Below are positions 16,104 through 22,936 of a DNA stretch of 22,936 nt, one piece after another; position 1 is the stretch's first letter, and each line of letters starts with the position of its first letter. A program made the position numbers and the translations under genes. Source of the DNA: Melioribacteraceae bacterium (GTDB taxonomy: Bacteria > Bacteroidota > Ignavibacteria > Ignavibacteriales > Melioribacteraceae). Where the stretch lies: contig WFQV01000259.1 in NCBI GenBank assembly GCA_015486905.1, positions 1 to 22,936 of the forward strand. Direction: 5' to 3'. The notes under the pieces are model-generated. The model was not told the DNA's origin, searched no databases, and saw only the letters and a program-made list of their open reading frames with translations.

Positions 16104-16535
16104 ATGAAAATAAGTTTGGAAGAAATAAAAAATAAATTAAAAACCGCGGGGTTAAAAGTAACTCCGCAAAGAATTGCAGTATTAAAAGCTCTGCTTACAA
16201 ACAAACATCATCCCTCCGCCGAGGATTTGATTTTAACGGTTCAAAAAGAGCATACGAATATTGCAGTAGGTACTATTTACAATATATTGGACACTTTCGT
16301 GAAAACCGGCATCGCTGAAAAAGTTTTAACAGATACTAACGTTGTTAGATACGACGCTTTTACGGAGAACCATTTTCATATTGTTTCCGGTAATGAAATT
16401 TCCGACTATTACGACGAGAAATTGTTTAAAATGGTGAAAAAATATCTTACCGGTGTTAAAATACCAAACTTTGAACTTGAGGATTTTGAAATAATCATCA
16501 AGGGAAAATTTAACACCGAGAACGTTTCAAAATAA
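16104..16535 (+). CDS. Fur/PerR-family transcriptional repressor
   Basis: A 143-residue metal-dependent regulator. The N-terminal winged helix (residues ~1-85) has the family pattern LKTAGLKVTPQRIAVLKAL...HPSAEDLI...NIAVGTIYNILDTFVKTGIAEKV, followed by RYDAFTENHFHI (metal-site His residues) and the dimerisation domain ISDYYDEKLFKMVKKYL...FELEDFEIIIKGKF. The protein contains no cysteine, so the CxxC pairs that bind structural zinc in many Fur proteins are absent. This Cys-poor form resembles the peroxide-sensing Fur-like proteins of Bacteroidota. The peroxiredoxin 48 bases downstream on the same strand supports a PerR-type role. A possible autoregulatory box lies at 16072-16087. The exact metal and signal are not readable from sequence. 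Confidence 0.92.
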   Translation: MKISLEEIKNKLKTAGLKVTPQRIAVLKALLTNKHHPSAEDLILTVQKEHTNIAVGTIYNILDTFVKTGIAEKVLTDTNVVRYDAFTENHFHIVSGNEISDYYDEKLFKMVKKYLTGVKIPNFELEDFEIIIKGKFNTENVSK

Positions 16536-16554
16536 AAAAAATGCTTTTAACAAA

Positions 16555-16568
16555 TTAATCATTATTAA
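16555..16568. promoter_or_regulatory. Possible PerR-type box before the peroxiredoxin
   Basis: TTAATCATTATTAA is a near-palindrome (TTAAT/ATTAA arms) resembling a PerR box, just before the ribosome site AAGGAG (16571-16576) of the peroxiredoxin. If real, the peroxiredoxin may have its own regulated promoter in addition to read-through. The support is weak because of the base composition. Confidence 0.3.
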
Positions 16569-16583
16569 AAAAGGAGAACTAAA

Positions 16584-17225
16584 ATGGAAAACAAAATGCC
16601 TCTATTAGGCGACAAAATGCCTTCGATGAAAGTCAACACTACTCACGGTGTAATTAACATTCCCGAAGATTTTAAGGGAAAATGGTTTGTGCTTTTTAGC
16701 CACCCGGGCGACTTCACACCGGTTTGTACAACCGAATTCGTCGCTTTCGCTAAGAGATACGAAGAGTTTGAAAAATTAAATACTAAGTTAATCGGTCTTT
16801 CAATTGACCAGGTTTTCTCACACATCAAATGGGTAGAGTGGATAGAGAAAGAACTTAAAGTTGAAATTCCTTTCCCGATTATTGCAGATGACATGGGCAA
16901 GGTTGCTTCTGCACTTGGAATGCTTCACCCTGGAAAAGGTACTAACACGGTTCGTGCCGTATTTGTAGGCGACCCTGAAGGTAACTTACGATTAATGATT
17001 TACTACCCGCAGGAAATAGGACGTCAGGTTGACGAAGTATTGCGTGCGCTCAAAGCATTACAAACGAGTGATGCTAACGGTGTTGCCTGCCCGGAAAATT
17101 GGCCGAACAACGAGTTAATCGGCGATAAGGTAATTCTTCCGCCGGCTGCTACAGTTGAAGATGCAGAAAAGAGAAAAACCGAAGCCGAAGGTTTTGACTG
17201 GTGGTTTAGGTACAAAAGTCTCTAA
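16584..17225 (+). CDS. Peroxiredoxin, Prx6/1-Cys type
   Basis: A thiol peroxidase of 213 residues reducing hydrogen peroxide and organic peroxides. The peroxidatic Cys48 sits in the hallmark HPGDFTPVCTTEF (with T45), and the supporting arginine is R124 in NTVRAVFV. The C-terminal extension (VACPENWPNNELIGDKVILPPAATVEDAEKR... GFDWWFRYK) is the mark of the Prx6/AhpC-like long group. A second cysteine, C169, stands where many members have Thr. Whether it acts as a resolving cysteine cannot be told from sequence. It has an excellent ribosome site (AAGGAG, 16571-16576), lies 48 bases after the Fur/PerR-like gene, and is followed by a strong terminator, so the pair is probably a peroxide-response unit. 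Confidence 0.95.
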   Translation: MENKMPLLGDKMPSMKVNTTHGVINIPEDFKGKWFVLFSHPGDFTPVCTTEFVAFAKRYEEFEKLNTKLIGLSIDQVFSHIKWVEWIEKELKVEIPFPIIADDMGKVASALGMLHPGKGTNTVRAVFVGDPEGNLRLMIYYPQEIGRQVDEVLRALKALQTSDANGVACPENWPNNELIGDKVILPPAATVEDAEKRKTEAEGFDWWFRYKSL

Positions 17226-17244
17226 TTTATTAGATGTTAAACGG

Positions 17245-17266
17245 GGCGCTTCGGCGTCTTTTTTTT
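17245..17266 (+). terminator. Rho-independent terminator after the peroxiredoxin
   Basis: GGCGC (17245-17249) and GCGTC (17254-17258) pair, with one G-U, around a stable TTCG tetraloop. Eight T follow (17259-17266). It lies 20 bases after the stop. Confidence 0.87.
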
Positions 17267-17408
17267 GCAAATCTCCGTGCGTCATTGTAAGCATTGCCAT
17301 AGCCGGTACTACGGAATCATTCAATCCGCTCAGCAATTCGATTTAAAATGTTGTTTGGGTACAATTTTAAATCCGGTGGTAAAAAAAATAGTTTGTCTTT
17401 TCCTCCAA

Positions 17409-17430
17409 AGCGTTTTGTCACGATTTTTGC
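17409..17430. repeat. Copy B of a dispersed ~22-bp inverted repeat
   Basis: It is the reverse complement of 210-232 apart from one base of run length. Here it sits 49 bases before the 10-bp-stem hairpin at 17459. Confidence 0.7.
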
Positions 17431-17458
17431 TCTCATTATTTTTCACAACCTACCCTTT

Positions 17459-17480
17459 CCCTCCCTTCCCGAAGGGAGGG
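17459..17480. repeat. Perfect 10-bp hairpin CCCTCCCTTC/GAAGGGAGGG
   Basis: The arms 17459-17468 and 17471-17480 pair perfectly with a CC loop. A short T-run (CTGTTTCTTGG) follows, but not a strong one. Since the peroxiredoxin already has its own terminator upstream, a dispersed palindromic repeat is more likely. Confidence 0.75.
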
Positions 17481-17504
17481 CTGTTTCTTGGTGTTTATTA
17501 AGAA

Positions 17505-17589
17505 CCCCGCTACGCAGAATGCGGGGAAAGGGTGAATAGGTTTGAAAAATGACCGACCCCAAAGAGTTTACCCCGCAGAATGCGGGGAA
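17505..17589. repeat. Pair of related CCCCGC/GCGGGG hairpins
   Basis: The first hairpin is 17505-17510 with 17521-17526. The second is 17571-17576 with 17582-17587. Both copies share the 16-base stretch CGCAGAATGCGGGGAA (17513-17528 and 17574-17589), 61 bases apart. A third, looser relative, CCGCATTTTGCGG, is at 17718-17730. Confidence 0.75.
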
Positions 17590-17743
17590 TCGAATGTTTG
17601 TGAAAGAAAATTTGGAAAAACAAAAACGATGCCGAAGGTATCGAAGTGAAGCAATCTATCGAAATGTTTGGCGAAGTTAAAAGTTCTAATTTGTCAACAC
17701 TCCGACTCGGCTACGAACCGCATTTTGCGGGGGAAGGCGGGCA

Positions 17744-17780
17744 ATCCAATCATCCATGCATCCACTCATCCATTTATGCA
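17744..17780. repeat. Reverse-oriented relative of the GGAT array
   Basis: ATCCAATCATCCATGCATCC and the following CACTCATCCATTTATGCA are the complement-strand version of the units at 4574-4649, including the shared decamer CATGCATCCA (TGGATGCATG there). Confidence 0.6.
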
Positions 17781-17965
17781 AGGTTCTCGATTTGACAATA
17801 ATAAGCTAAGCTTAGCGCGGCAAGCCACAATTATGAATGATGAATTTTGAATTATGAATTAAAAAATTTACAGCAAAAATTTTTTGAAAAAAAAACAAAG
17901 ATTTATGTTGTAATACTATAATTCATTTCGTCTTACCTCTAGTAGTCCGATCTCTAAATAACATA

Positions 17966-19102
17966 TCATATAGTTGATAAGTCGTCTAATTTAAATTTCC
18001 ATTTGAAAACAACAGGTTCCTTGTTTATCTCATTAATACCTTGATATATTCTATCGATAAGTTCTTGTTTGGTGTTTACTCTAATGTGTCTTAAAAATGA
18101 ATGAGTTATTTTACTAAAGAACATTTCAATCATATTCAGCCAGATGCCATGTTTCGGTGTAAAAACAAACTCAAATCTATTTGGCTTTTTTAGCAGCCAC
18201 TCTTTAGTCTCTTTTGAAATATGCGAGGAATGATTATCCAGTATAATCCTTATTTTCCAGTCCTCAGGATAGTGCTTGTCAACTTCAGTTAAAAACTCAA
18301 TAAACTCTTTGCTTCTGTGTTTATCTCTTATTAAAGGAATGATTTCCCCATTATGTAAGTCTATTCCGGCAAGAAGACCTACTGTACCTAACCGCTTATA
18401 TTCATAATCTCTTTGTAAGGTCGAATGCTTGCCTATTACAGGCTGTAATTGTAGTGCAATATTTTTTATTGCTTGTATCCCGGGTTTTTCGTCATAAGAT
18501 ATAGTTGTTTGCTTAAGATTTTCTTTATCGTTATTTCCATTGATTATTGCAATCTCCTTATAGACTTTAAGAACATGCGCCATTTTTATTTCAAATTTAG
18601 GATCTCGTTTTTCTAAATAATAACTAATCTTGTGAGGCTTAATGTTTCCTTGTGAAAGAATTTTATTCAAAACTCCATTGCCAATATTTGAAAGCATTGG
18701 ATAACCGGCTTGTTTACAGTTTTCCCTAATGTGTTTTTTTAGCAAACTATACGTCCAAGTTTCGTGCGCATATCCCAAAGAATTTGGGGATTGACATGCT
18801 ATTGATAAGACCCAACTCTTCGCGTCATCCGTTATCTTTGGTTTGAGCCCACGCCCAGGAAGATCTTTCAATGCCGTAAGCACGCCATAAGCTATAGCTT
18901 TGTTTAAACAACGTTCTACTAACGGACGGTTGGTATTTAGATTTCTTGCTATTGCCGTAATGGTGTTTTCTTCTATGTATTGCAATAGTATTTTTGCTCG
19001 CAATACTTCCCGTAATGGAGCTGTTCTACTCTTCGATATTTTCTTTAGTGTTTCCATTTCCGATGAACTAACATTTAGTTTTGGTTTGCTTGTTCTTCGC
19101 AT
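17966..19102 (-). mobile_element. IS630-family transposase gene, apparently intact
   Basis: The frame encodes a 378-residue transposase with an N-terminal winged-helix/HTH (residues ~15-75, with LREVLRAKILLQY and ITAIARNLNTNRPLVERCLNKA), then the DDE catalytic core: D204 in SYDEKPGIQA, D289 in LDNHSSH, and E326 in WLNMIEMFFSK, with 36 residues between the last two. This spacing and the NxxE-FFS block are typical of IS630, which inserts at TA. No frameshift or internal stop is present, so it may be active. I could not identify convincing terminal inverted repeats by eye in 17860-17965 or 19103-19300, so element boundaries are unresolved. No passenger gene is seen. The neighbouring AAA gene reads in the opposite direction and starts 280 bases away. 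Confidence 0.9.
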
Positions 19103-19382
19103 CTTCGCATCATAATATTTGTTAATACTACTGCAAAGATACTGCTAAATATATTCTTTTGCAATGTTATTTTAAGAACATTATACTAGCGTCTCGTATT
19201 TAAATATTTCTTATTTCTAGTGTCTTCTTTCTAATCTTTATTTTTTGCTACTGATTTTAAACTTGTACTATATGTTGTTTAAGCTAACACGTGAGTAATT
19301 TAATCGTAAAATCGTTTGGCAATATCAAATGCATTTTTTATTTTAACAATAAAGAATATAAGAGGAAAAATCCGTATTTGAA
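19103..19382. other. Divergent intergenic region between the IS transposase and the AAA gene
   Basis: These 280 bases are A+T-rich and gene-free. They must contain the right end of the insertion sequence (boundary unknown) and the promoter of the AAA protein gene. AGAGGA at 19361-19366 is the only ribosome-site-like motif before ATG 19383 and is rather distant (about 16 bases). An in-frame TAA at 19359-19361 rules out a start further upstream. Confidence 0.55.
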
Positions 19383-22300
19383 ATGCCGAAATTAACACCG
19401 GAACAATATAGCCAATTAAAAAAGGAGACTTACGAGCACCTTTACAGCGGGCGGCGTAAGTTGGCACTTGAAAATGCCAAGGTGATGTTTAGAAATCGCC
19501 CGGATGATAGCGAAGCGGCTATTTGTTTGGCATGGGCATTATTGGAAAACGGAGATCCTACGGATGCAATGGAATTTGCCAATCTTGCTGTCGAATTGGA
19601 CGATTCCCCCCAGACGAAACTCTTCCGTGGTTTTATCCTTTCCAGAATGAGCATCTTCGAAGGTGCACTTGCGGATTTGGAGGAGGCGCTTACACAGCAC
19701 AAAGAAATTTACGTTTGGTCGCTTTTCAATAAGGTCAGAGCTCTTGCCGGAATGCAACAGTTCGACAAAGCTATTTCTACAATTGGAGAGATAAAGAAAA
19801 TTCAACCCGGCAAAGATGAAAAGACGGAATATTGTCTTGAATTACTAAAATATGCTCGTGAGGTTTCCGAGACTAAAGACATTGGGAATGAAGAAAAATG
19901 CTTAAAAACTTCGGAGGAAGCACTTCATAAAGGAGAATATTGGTTTACTTTTTATTGTTCCAAAATTCTTACCTACGGTTCCAAAGAAGATGAGATTATT
20001 AAAAAAGCTCACTTGCTTGAATTGAAATCCAGAATAAAACTCTACCAATATTACCCTGCTTTGAAATTGGCAAAAAAGATTAAAAAGCAGTTTAAAAATG
20101 ACGAAGAATTTGAAAAGCTTTACAAGAGACTTCAGGATTACGCAGATTTAAAGTTCGATTTTTCTTTGGACGATTTGAACACCGAGCCGACTGCAGAGGT
20201 TCAGACTTCCACCAAAGTGGTAGAGGAAAAAACTGTTGAAACGGAAGAAGAAAAAAAGGAATTTAAATCAAATGCAATTTTTTATCCCAACGAGTACATT
20301 GAAGTTTTTTCGGCAAAAACTTTCGATTCGTCCTTGGAAAAAGAGAGCGGTAAACGAGAGTATTATTTCGTTTTTAATAAAACCGCCACTAAAATTATCG
20401 GTGTGGAAATAATTTTTAATAATCCTTATTATCAGATTGAAGATAAAGTTTTTAAAGGTAGAGCCGTTTGGTACTTGAACGACTTGGAAGTCGGAAGGAA
20501 CGATTTCATTTTAGAGGTTAATCAAAATTGGGATGCCGTTATCTTTGCACAGATGTGGGGCGATGAGAACGGAACTATTTGGCAGATGGGTCAGGGACGC
20601 GTAGAGATTTACATCGAAGGTTTTAAGGTGTGCGATAAATTCTTCGGAATAGGTGCATCGGAATTAAAAGCCGAGGAACAGAAACCCACATCGGAAGCTT
20701 CGCCCTCAAGCAGCAGAGGGGAAATGAGAAAAACTTCATTAAGCGAAACAAAAGAGGAGATGCTTCCGCCACCCGAATCCATTGAGGATTTGCTTGAGGA
20801 ACTCGATAAATTTATCGGATTGGAAAACATTAAGAAATCCGTTCGGGATTTTATTACTTACCTCGATTTTATTAAGGAAAGAAAGAAGAAGGGTTTTAAA
20901 TCCGAAGAAACAATTTCTCTCCATTCTGTTTTTGTGGGTAATCCGGGTACGGGTAAAACTACGATTGCACGTTTAATGGGAAGACTTTTCCGGGCAATGG
21001 GAATTCTACCAAAGGGTCACGTGGTTGAAGTTGACCGCTCGGGATTGGTGGGGCAGTACATTGGTGAAACGGCACAGAAGACCGAGAAGGTTATTGAAGA
21101 TGCAATGGGCGGAGTTCTCTTTATTGACGAGGCTTACGCTTTGGTTAAGAAAGGCGGGGGCGGGCAGGATTTTGGTCAGGAAGCGATAGACGTTCTACTG
21201 AAAAGGATGGAAGATAAACGCGGCGAATTTGTGGTGATTGCCGCAGGCTATCCCGAAGAGATGGAAACTTTTCTCAATTCCAATCCCGGACTTAAATCGA
21301 GATTTTCCAGAAGGTTTGAATTTGAGGACTACACACCCTACGAACTCTTTGCAATATTCGAGCTATTAATTGAATCGGAAGAATATTCAATCACAGACGA
21401 TGCAGCGGAATTTTTGAAAAAAGAATTTATGCGGCTCTATCGCTCCCGTGATAAAAACTTCGGTAATGCTCGATTGGTGCGCAGAATTTTCGAGGAGGCA
21501 AAATTAGAACTGAGCAAACGCTTCATTAATTTACCTGAGGATGAAAAGTCCAATGAGGCGATGACCACTATTATCATTGATGATATTCAAGCCGTCCTTG
21601 CCGAGAAGGGGCAGAAAGAAATTCAAATTCCAATCGATGAGGAAATTTTACAGGAAGCACTGAACGAATTAAATAGCCTAACGGGTTTGGACTCGGTAAA
21701 AAAAGAGATTCACGATTTGGTAAAATTAGCCAGGTATTATCTGGACGAAGGTTTGGATATTAAAGAAAAATTTAGTTCTCATTATCTTTTCTTGGGCAAC
21801 CCGGGAACGGGTAAAACGACAGTCGCAAGAATATTCGGCAAAATTTTCAGAGCACTTGGCATTCTGCCCAAAGGGCATCTCGTGGAAACCGACAGACGGG
21901 GATTGGTAGGGCAGTATGTGGGACAAACAGCTGAGAAGACTTCCGCATTAATCGACCGAGCTATTGGCGGGACACTCTTTATTGACGAGGCGTACGCACT
22001 TGTTAAAACTAACGGAGGTGGTAACGACTTCGGGAAGGAAGCGGTTGATACTTTACTTAAAAGAATGGAAGATGACAGAGGGAAATTCATTGTAATCGCA
22101 GCCGGTTACACCGATGAAATGAGAAAGTTTATCGAAAGCAATCCCGGTATTCAATCACGATTTACAAAGACAATTAATTTTGATGATTACAACCCTGACA
22201 ACTTGATTGACATTACCGAAAATATTTTAGAGAAAGACGGACTAACGTTAAGCAAAGGGCTTAAAAAACGGTTGCACAAATACTACACGGAGCTTTACAG

Positions 22301-22936
22301 AAATAGGGATAAGAATTTCGGTAACGCAAGGATAGTAAGAAATTTAATTGAAAGTGCAAAGCAAAAAAGGTTAATTCGCTTGGCGGATTTACCACAGGAA
22401 GAACGCGCGAAAGAAGAAAATCAAGAATTGAAAATTGAGGACTTCGACGTTCTTGCCAAAGTGACAACCAAAGCCAAACGTTACGAACTTTCGGCTGACC
22501 CGGAAGGACTTAAGGAAGTATTCGATGAATTGAACAAGTTAACAGGACTCCGCTCGGTGAAAGAGTCGGTTAATAAATTAATTAACAGTCTTAAAGTTTC
22601 CAAGCTCCGAAAAGAAAGGGGATTGACGGTGATCGAAAAACCGTTGCATTCCGTTTTCTTAGGTAACCCCGGCACGGGCAAAACAACGGTTGCAAGATTG
22701 TTAAGTAGAATTTACAAGGAGCTGGGAATTCTTGAAAGGGGACATTTGGTTGAAGTTGACAGAGCTGATTTGGTAGCCGGCTACCAAGGGCAAACGGCAA
22801 TCAAAACAAACGAAATTATTAACAAGGCATTGGGCGGAACGCTTTTTATTGATGAAGCTTACACACTTTCCCGCGGTGCTAACGACTTCGGACAGGAAGC
22901 AATAGACACATTGCTCAAAAGAATGGAAGACCACAA
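19383..22936 (+). CDS. Giant TPR/beta-domain protein with three CbxX-type AAA+ modules (right-truncated)
   Basis: An open frame of 1184 codons with no stop, running off the window. Residues ~1-260 are helical with TPR-like repeats (PDDSEAAICLAWALLENGDPTDAMEFANLAVELD; LFRGFILSRMSIFEGALADLEEAL). Residues ~300-424 form a beta-rich domain I do not recognise, flanked by charged linkers. Three CbxX/CfqX AAA+ modules follow, spaced 286 and 289 residues apart: Walker A GNPGTGKT at 519-526, 805-812 and 1094-1101; Walker B LFIDEAY with D582/E583, D868/E869 and D1157/E1158; pore-loop motifs LVGQYIGETA, LVGQYVGQTA and LVAGYQGQTA; Arg in NPG--SRF at R640 and R926. All visible ATPase sites look intact. The family includes CbbX (Rubisco activase), SpoVK and the ESX/type VII protein EccA, which pairs TPR with one such module. 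There is no signal peptide, so a cytoplasmic remodelling ATPase is inferred; the client is unknown. Confidence 0.9.
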   Translation, partial: MPKLTPEQYSQLKKETYEHLYSGRRKLALENAKVMFRNRPDDSEAAICLAWALLENGDPTDAMEFANLAVELDDSPQTKLFRGFILSRMSIFEGALADLEEALTQHKEIYVWSLFNKVRALAGMQQFDKAISTIGEIKKIQPGKDEKTEYCLELLKYAREVSETKDIGNEEKCLKTSEEALHKGEYWFTFYCSKILTYGSKEDEIIKKAHLLELKSRIKLYQYYPALKLAKKIKKQFKNDEEFEKLYKRLQDYADLKFDFSLDDLNTEPTAEVQTSTKVVEEKTVETEEEKKEFKSNAIFYPNEYIEVFSAKTFDSSLEKESGKREYYFVFNKTATKIIGVEIIFNNPYYQIEDKVFKGRAVWYLNDLEVGRNDFILEVNQNWDAVIFAQMWGDENGTIWQMGQGRVEIYIEGFKVCDKFFGIGASELKAEEQKPTSEASPSSSRGEMRKTSLSETKEEMLPPPESIEDLLEELDKFIGLENIKKSVRDFITYLDFIKERKKKGFKSEETISLHSVFVGNPGTGKTTIARLMGRLFRAMGILPKGHVVEVDRSGLVGQYIGETAQKTEKVIEDAMGGVLFIDEAYALVKKGGGGQDFGQEAIDVLLKRMEDKRGEFVVIAAGYPEEMETFLNSNPGLKSRFSRRFEFEDYTPYELFAIFELLIESEEYSITDDAAEFLKKEFMRLYRSRDKNFGNARLVRRIFEEAKLELSKRFINLPEDEKSNEAMTTIIIDDIQAVLAEKGQKEIQIPIDEEILQEALNELNSLTGLDSVKKEIHDLVKLARYYLDEGLDIKEKFSSHYLFLGNPGTGKTTVARIFGKIFRALGILPKGHLVETDRRGLVGQYVGQTAEKTSALIDRAIGGTLFIDEAYALVKTNGGGNDFGKEAVDTLLKRMEDDRGKFIVIAAGYTDEMRKFIESNPGIQSRFTKTINFDDYNPDNLIDITENILEKDGLTLSKGLKKRLHKYYTELYRNRDKNFGNARIVRNLIESAKQKRLIRLADLPQEERAKEENQELKIEDFDVLAKVTTKAKRYELSADPEGLKEVFDELNKLTGLRSVKESVNKLINSLKVSKLRKERGLTVIEKPLHSVFLGNPGTGKTTVARLLSRIYKELGILERGHLVEVDRADLVAGYQGQTAIKTNEIINKALGGTLFIDEAYTLSRGANDFGQEAIDTLLKRMEDH

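Larger units (their letters stand above)
17267..17965. other. 700-base gene-free, repeat-rich region before the IS
   Basis: No credible gene is present; small open frames here have no recognisable domain. The region is a patchwork: a dispersed inverted repeat copy (17409-17430), at least four hairpins between 17459 and 17730, a CCGACTCGGCT block (17702-17712) shared with 3001-3010, a piece resembling GAAGTGAAGCAATCTATCG at about 17643, a GGAT-type array in reverse orientation (17744-17780), and ATGAATTTTGAAT (17840-17852) shared with 4545-4557. The segment 17853-17965 is A+T-rich and includes the left flank of the insertion sequence. Confidence 0.6.

Noticed and set aside
17265..17539. Small open frames in the repeat patch
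   Set aside because: They run through hairpins and repeat units, have no ribosome site and no recognisable domain.
17926..19200. Terminal inverted repeats of the IS630 element (CTAGTA at 17939-17944 on the left and on the complement of the right flank near 19186)
   Set aside because: Only about six bases match cleanly. In DNA this A+T-rich the match is not convincing, so I left the element ends unassigned.

Overview
The window looks like a chromosomal segment from a member of the Ignavibacteria/Chlorobi branch of the Bacteroidota lineage. Two secreted proteins carry C-terminal type IX secretion (T9SS) type A sorting domains of the form NYPNPF...TIK...YDILGREV...LPSGVYFY...KKMIL. The DNA is A+T-rich, and the Fur-like regulator is of the cysteine-poor kind seen in Bacteroidota. 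This placement is an inference from protein style, not from a marker gene.

Layout from left to right. Positions 1-71 hold the tail of an unidentified gene. 374-2977 is a probable two-gene unit: a secreted M3 oligoendopeptidase and a lipoprotein with NrfJ-like/OB-like halves. 3299-4519 is an AlaA-type PLP aminotransferase. 4852-12626 is a tightly packed run on the + strand: an M16 peptidase with a TTG start, complex I subunits NuoG, NuoH and NuoI, a T9SS cargo protein with a LamG-like domain, and a YifB/ComM AAA+ protein. 12824-15088 encodes a 14-blade two-component-regulator-type propeller protein with a T9SS tail, closed by a clear terminator. A metallophosphoesterase lies on the - strand (15240-15929). 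It diverges from a PerR/Fur-like regulator and a 1-Cys-type peroxiredoxin (16104-17225), a likely peroxide-response pair that ends in a second clear terminator. 17266-17965 is a gene-free patch full of short palindromes and decayed repeats. It is followed by an IS630-family transposase (17966-19102, - strand).

The last gene (19383 to the right edge, open-ended) is the most unusual. It encodes a protein of at least 1184 residues with a TPR-like N-terminal part, a beta-rich middle domain, and three consecutive CbxX/CfqX (EccA/SpoVK-like) AAA+ modules, the third cut by the window edge.

A second theme is repeat biology. Short palindromes sit in almost every long intergenic gap. Two unrelated sites in the propeller gene carry in-frame extra residues encoded by related palindromic DNA. 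A third palindrome lies in its T9SS tail, and the other T9SS gene has an extra 7 residues at the same point of its tail. This resembles the in-frame palindromic elements known from Rickettsia and may be a genome-wide mobile-repeat system. I saw no tRNA, rRNA or CRISPR array.
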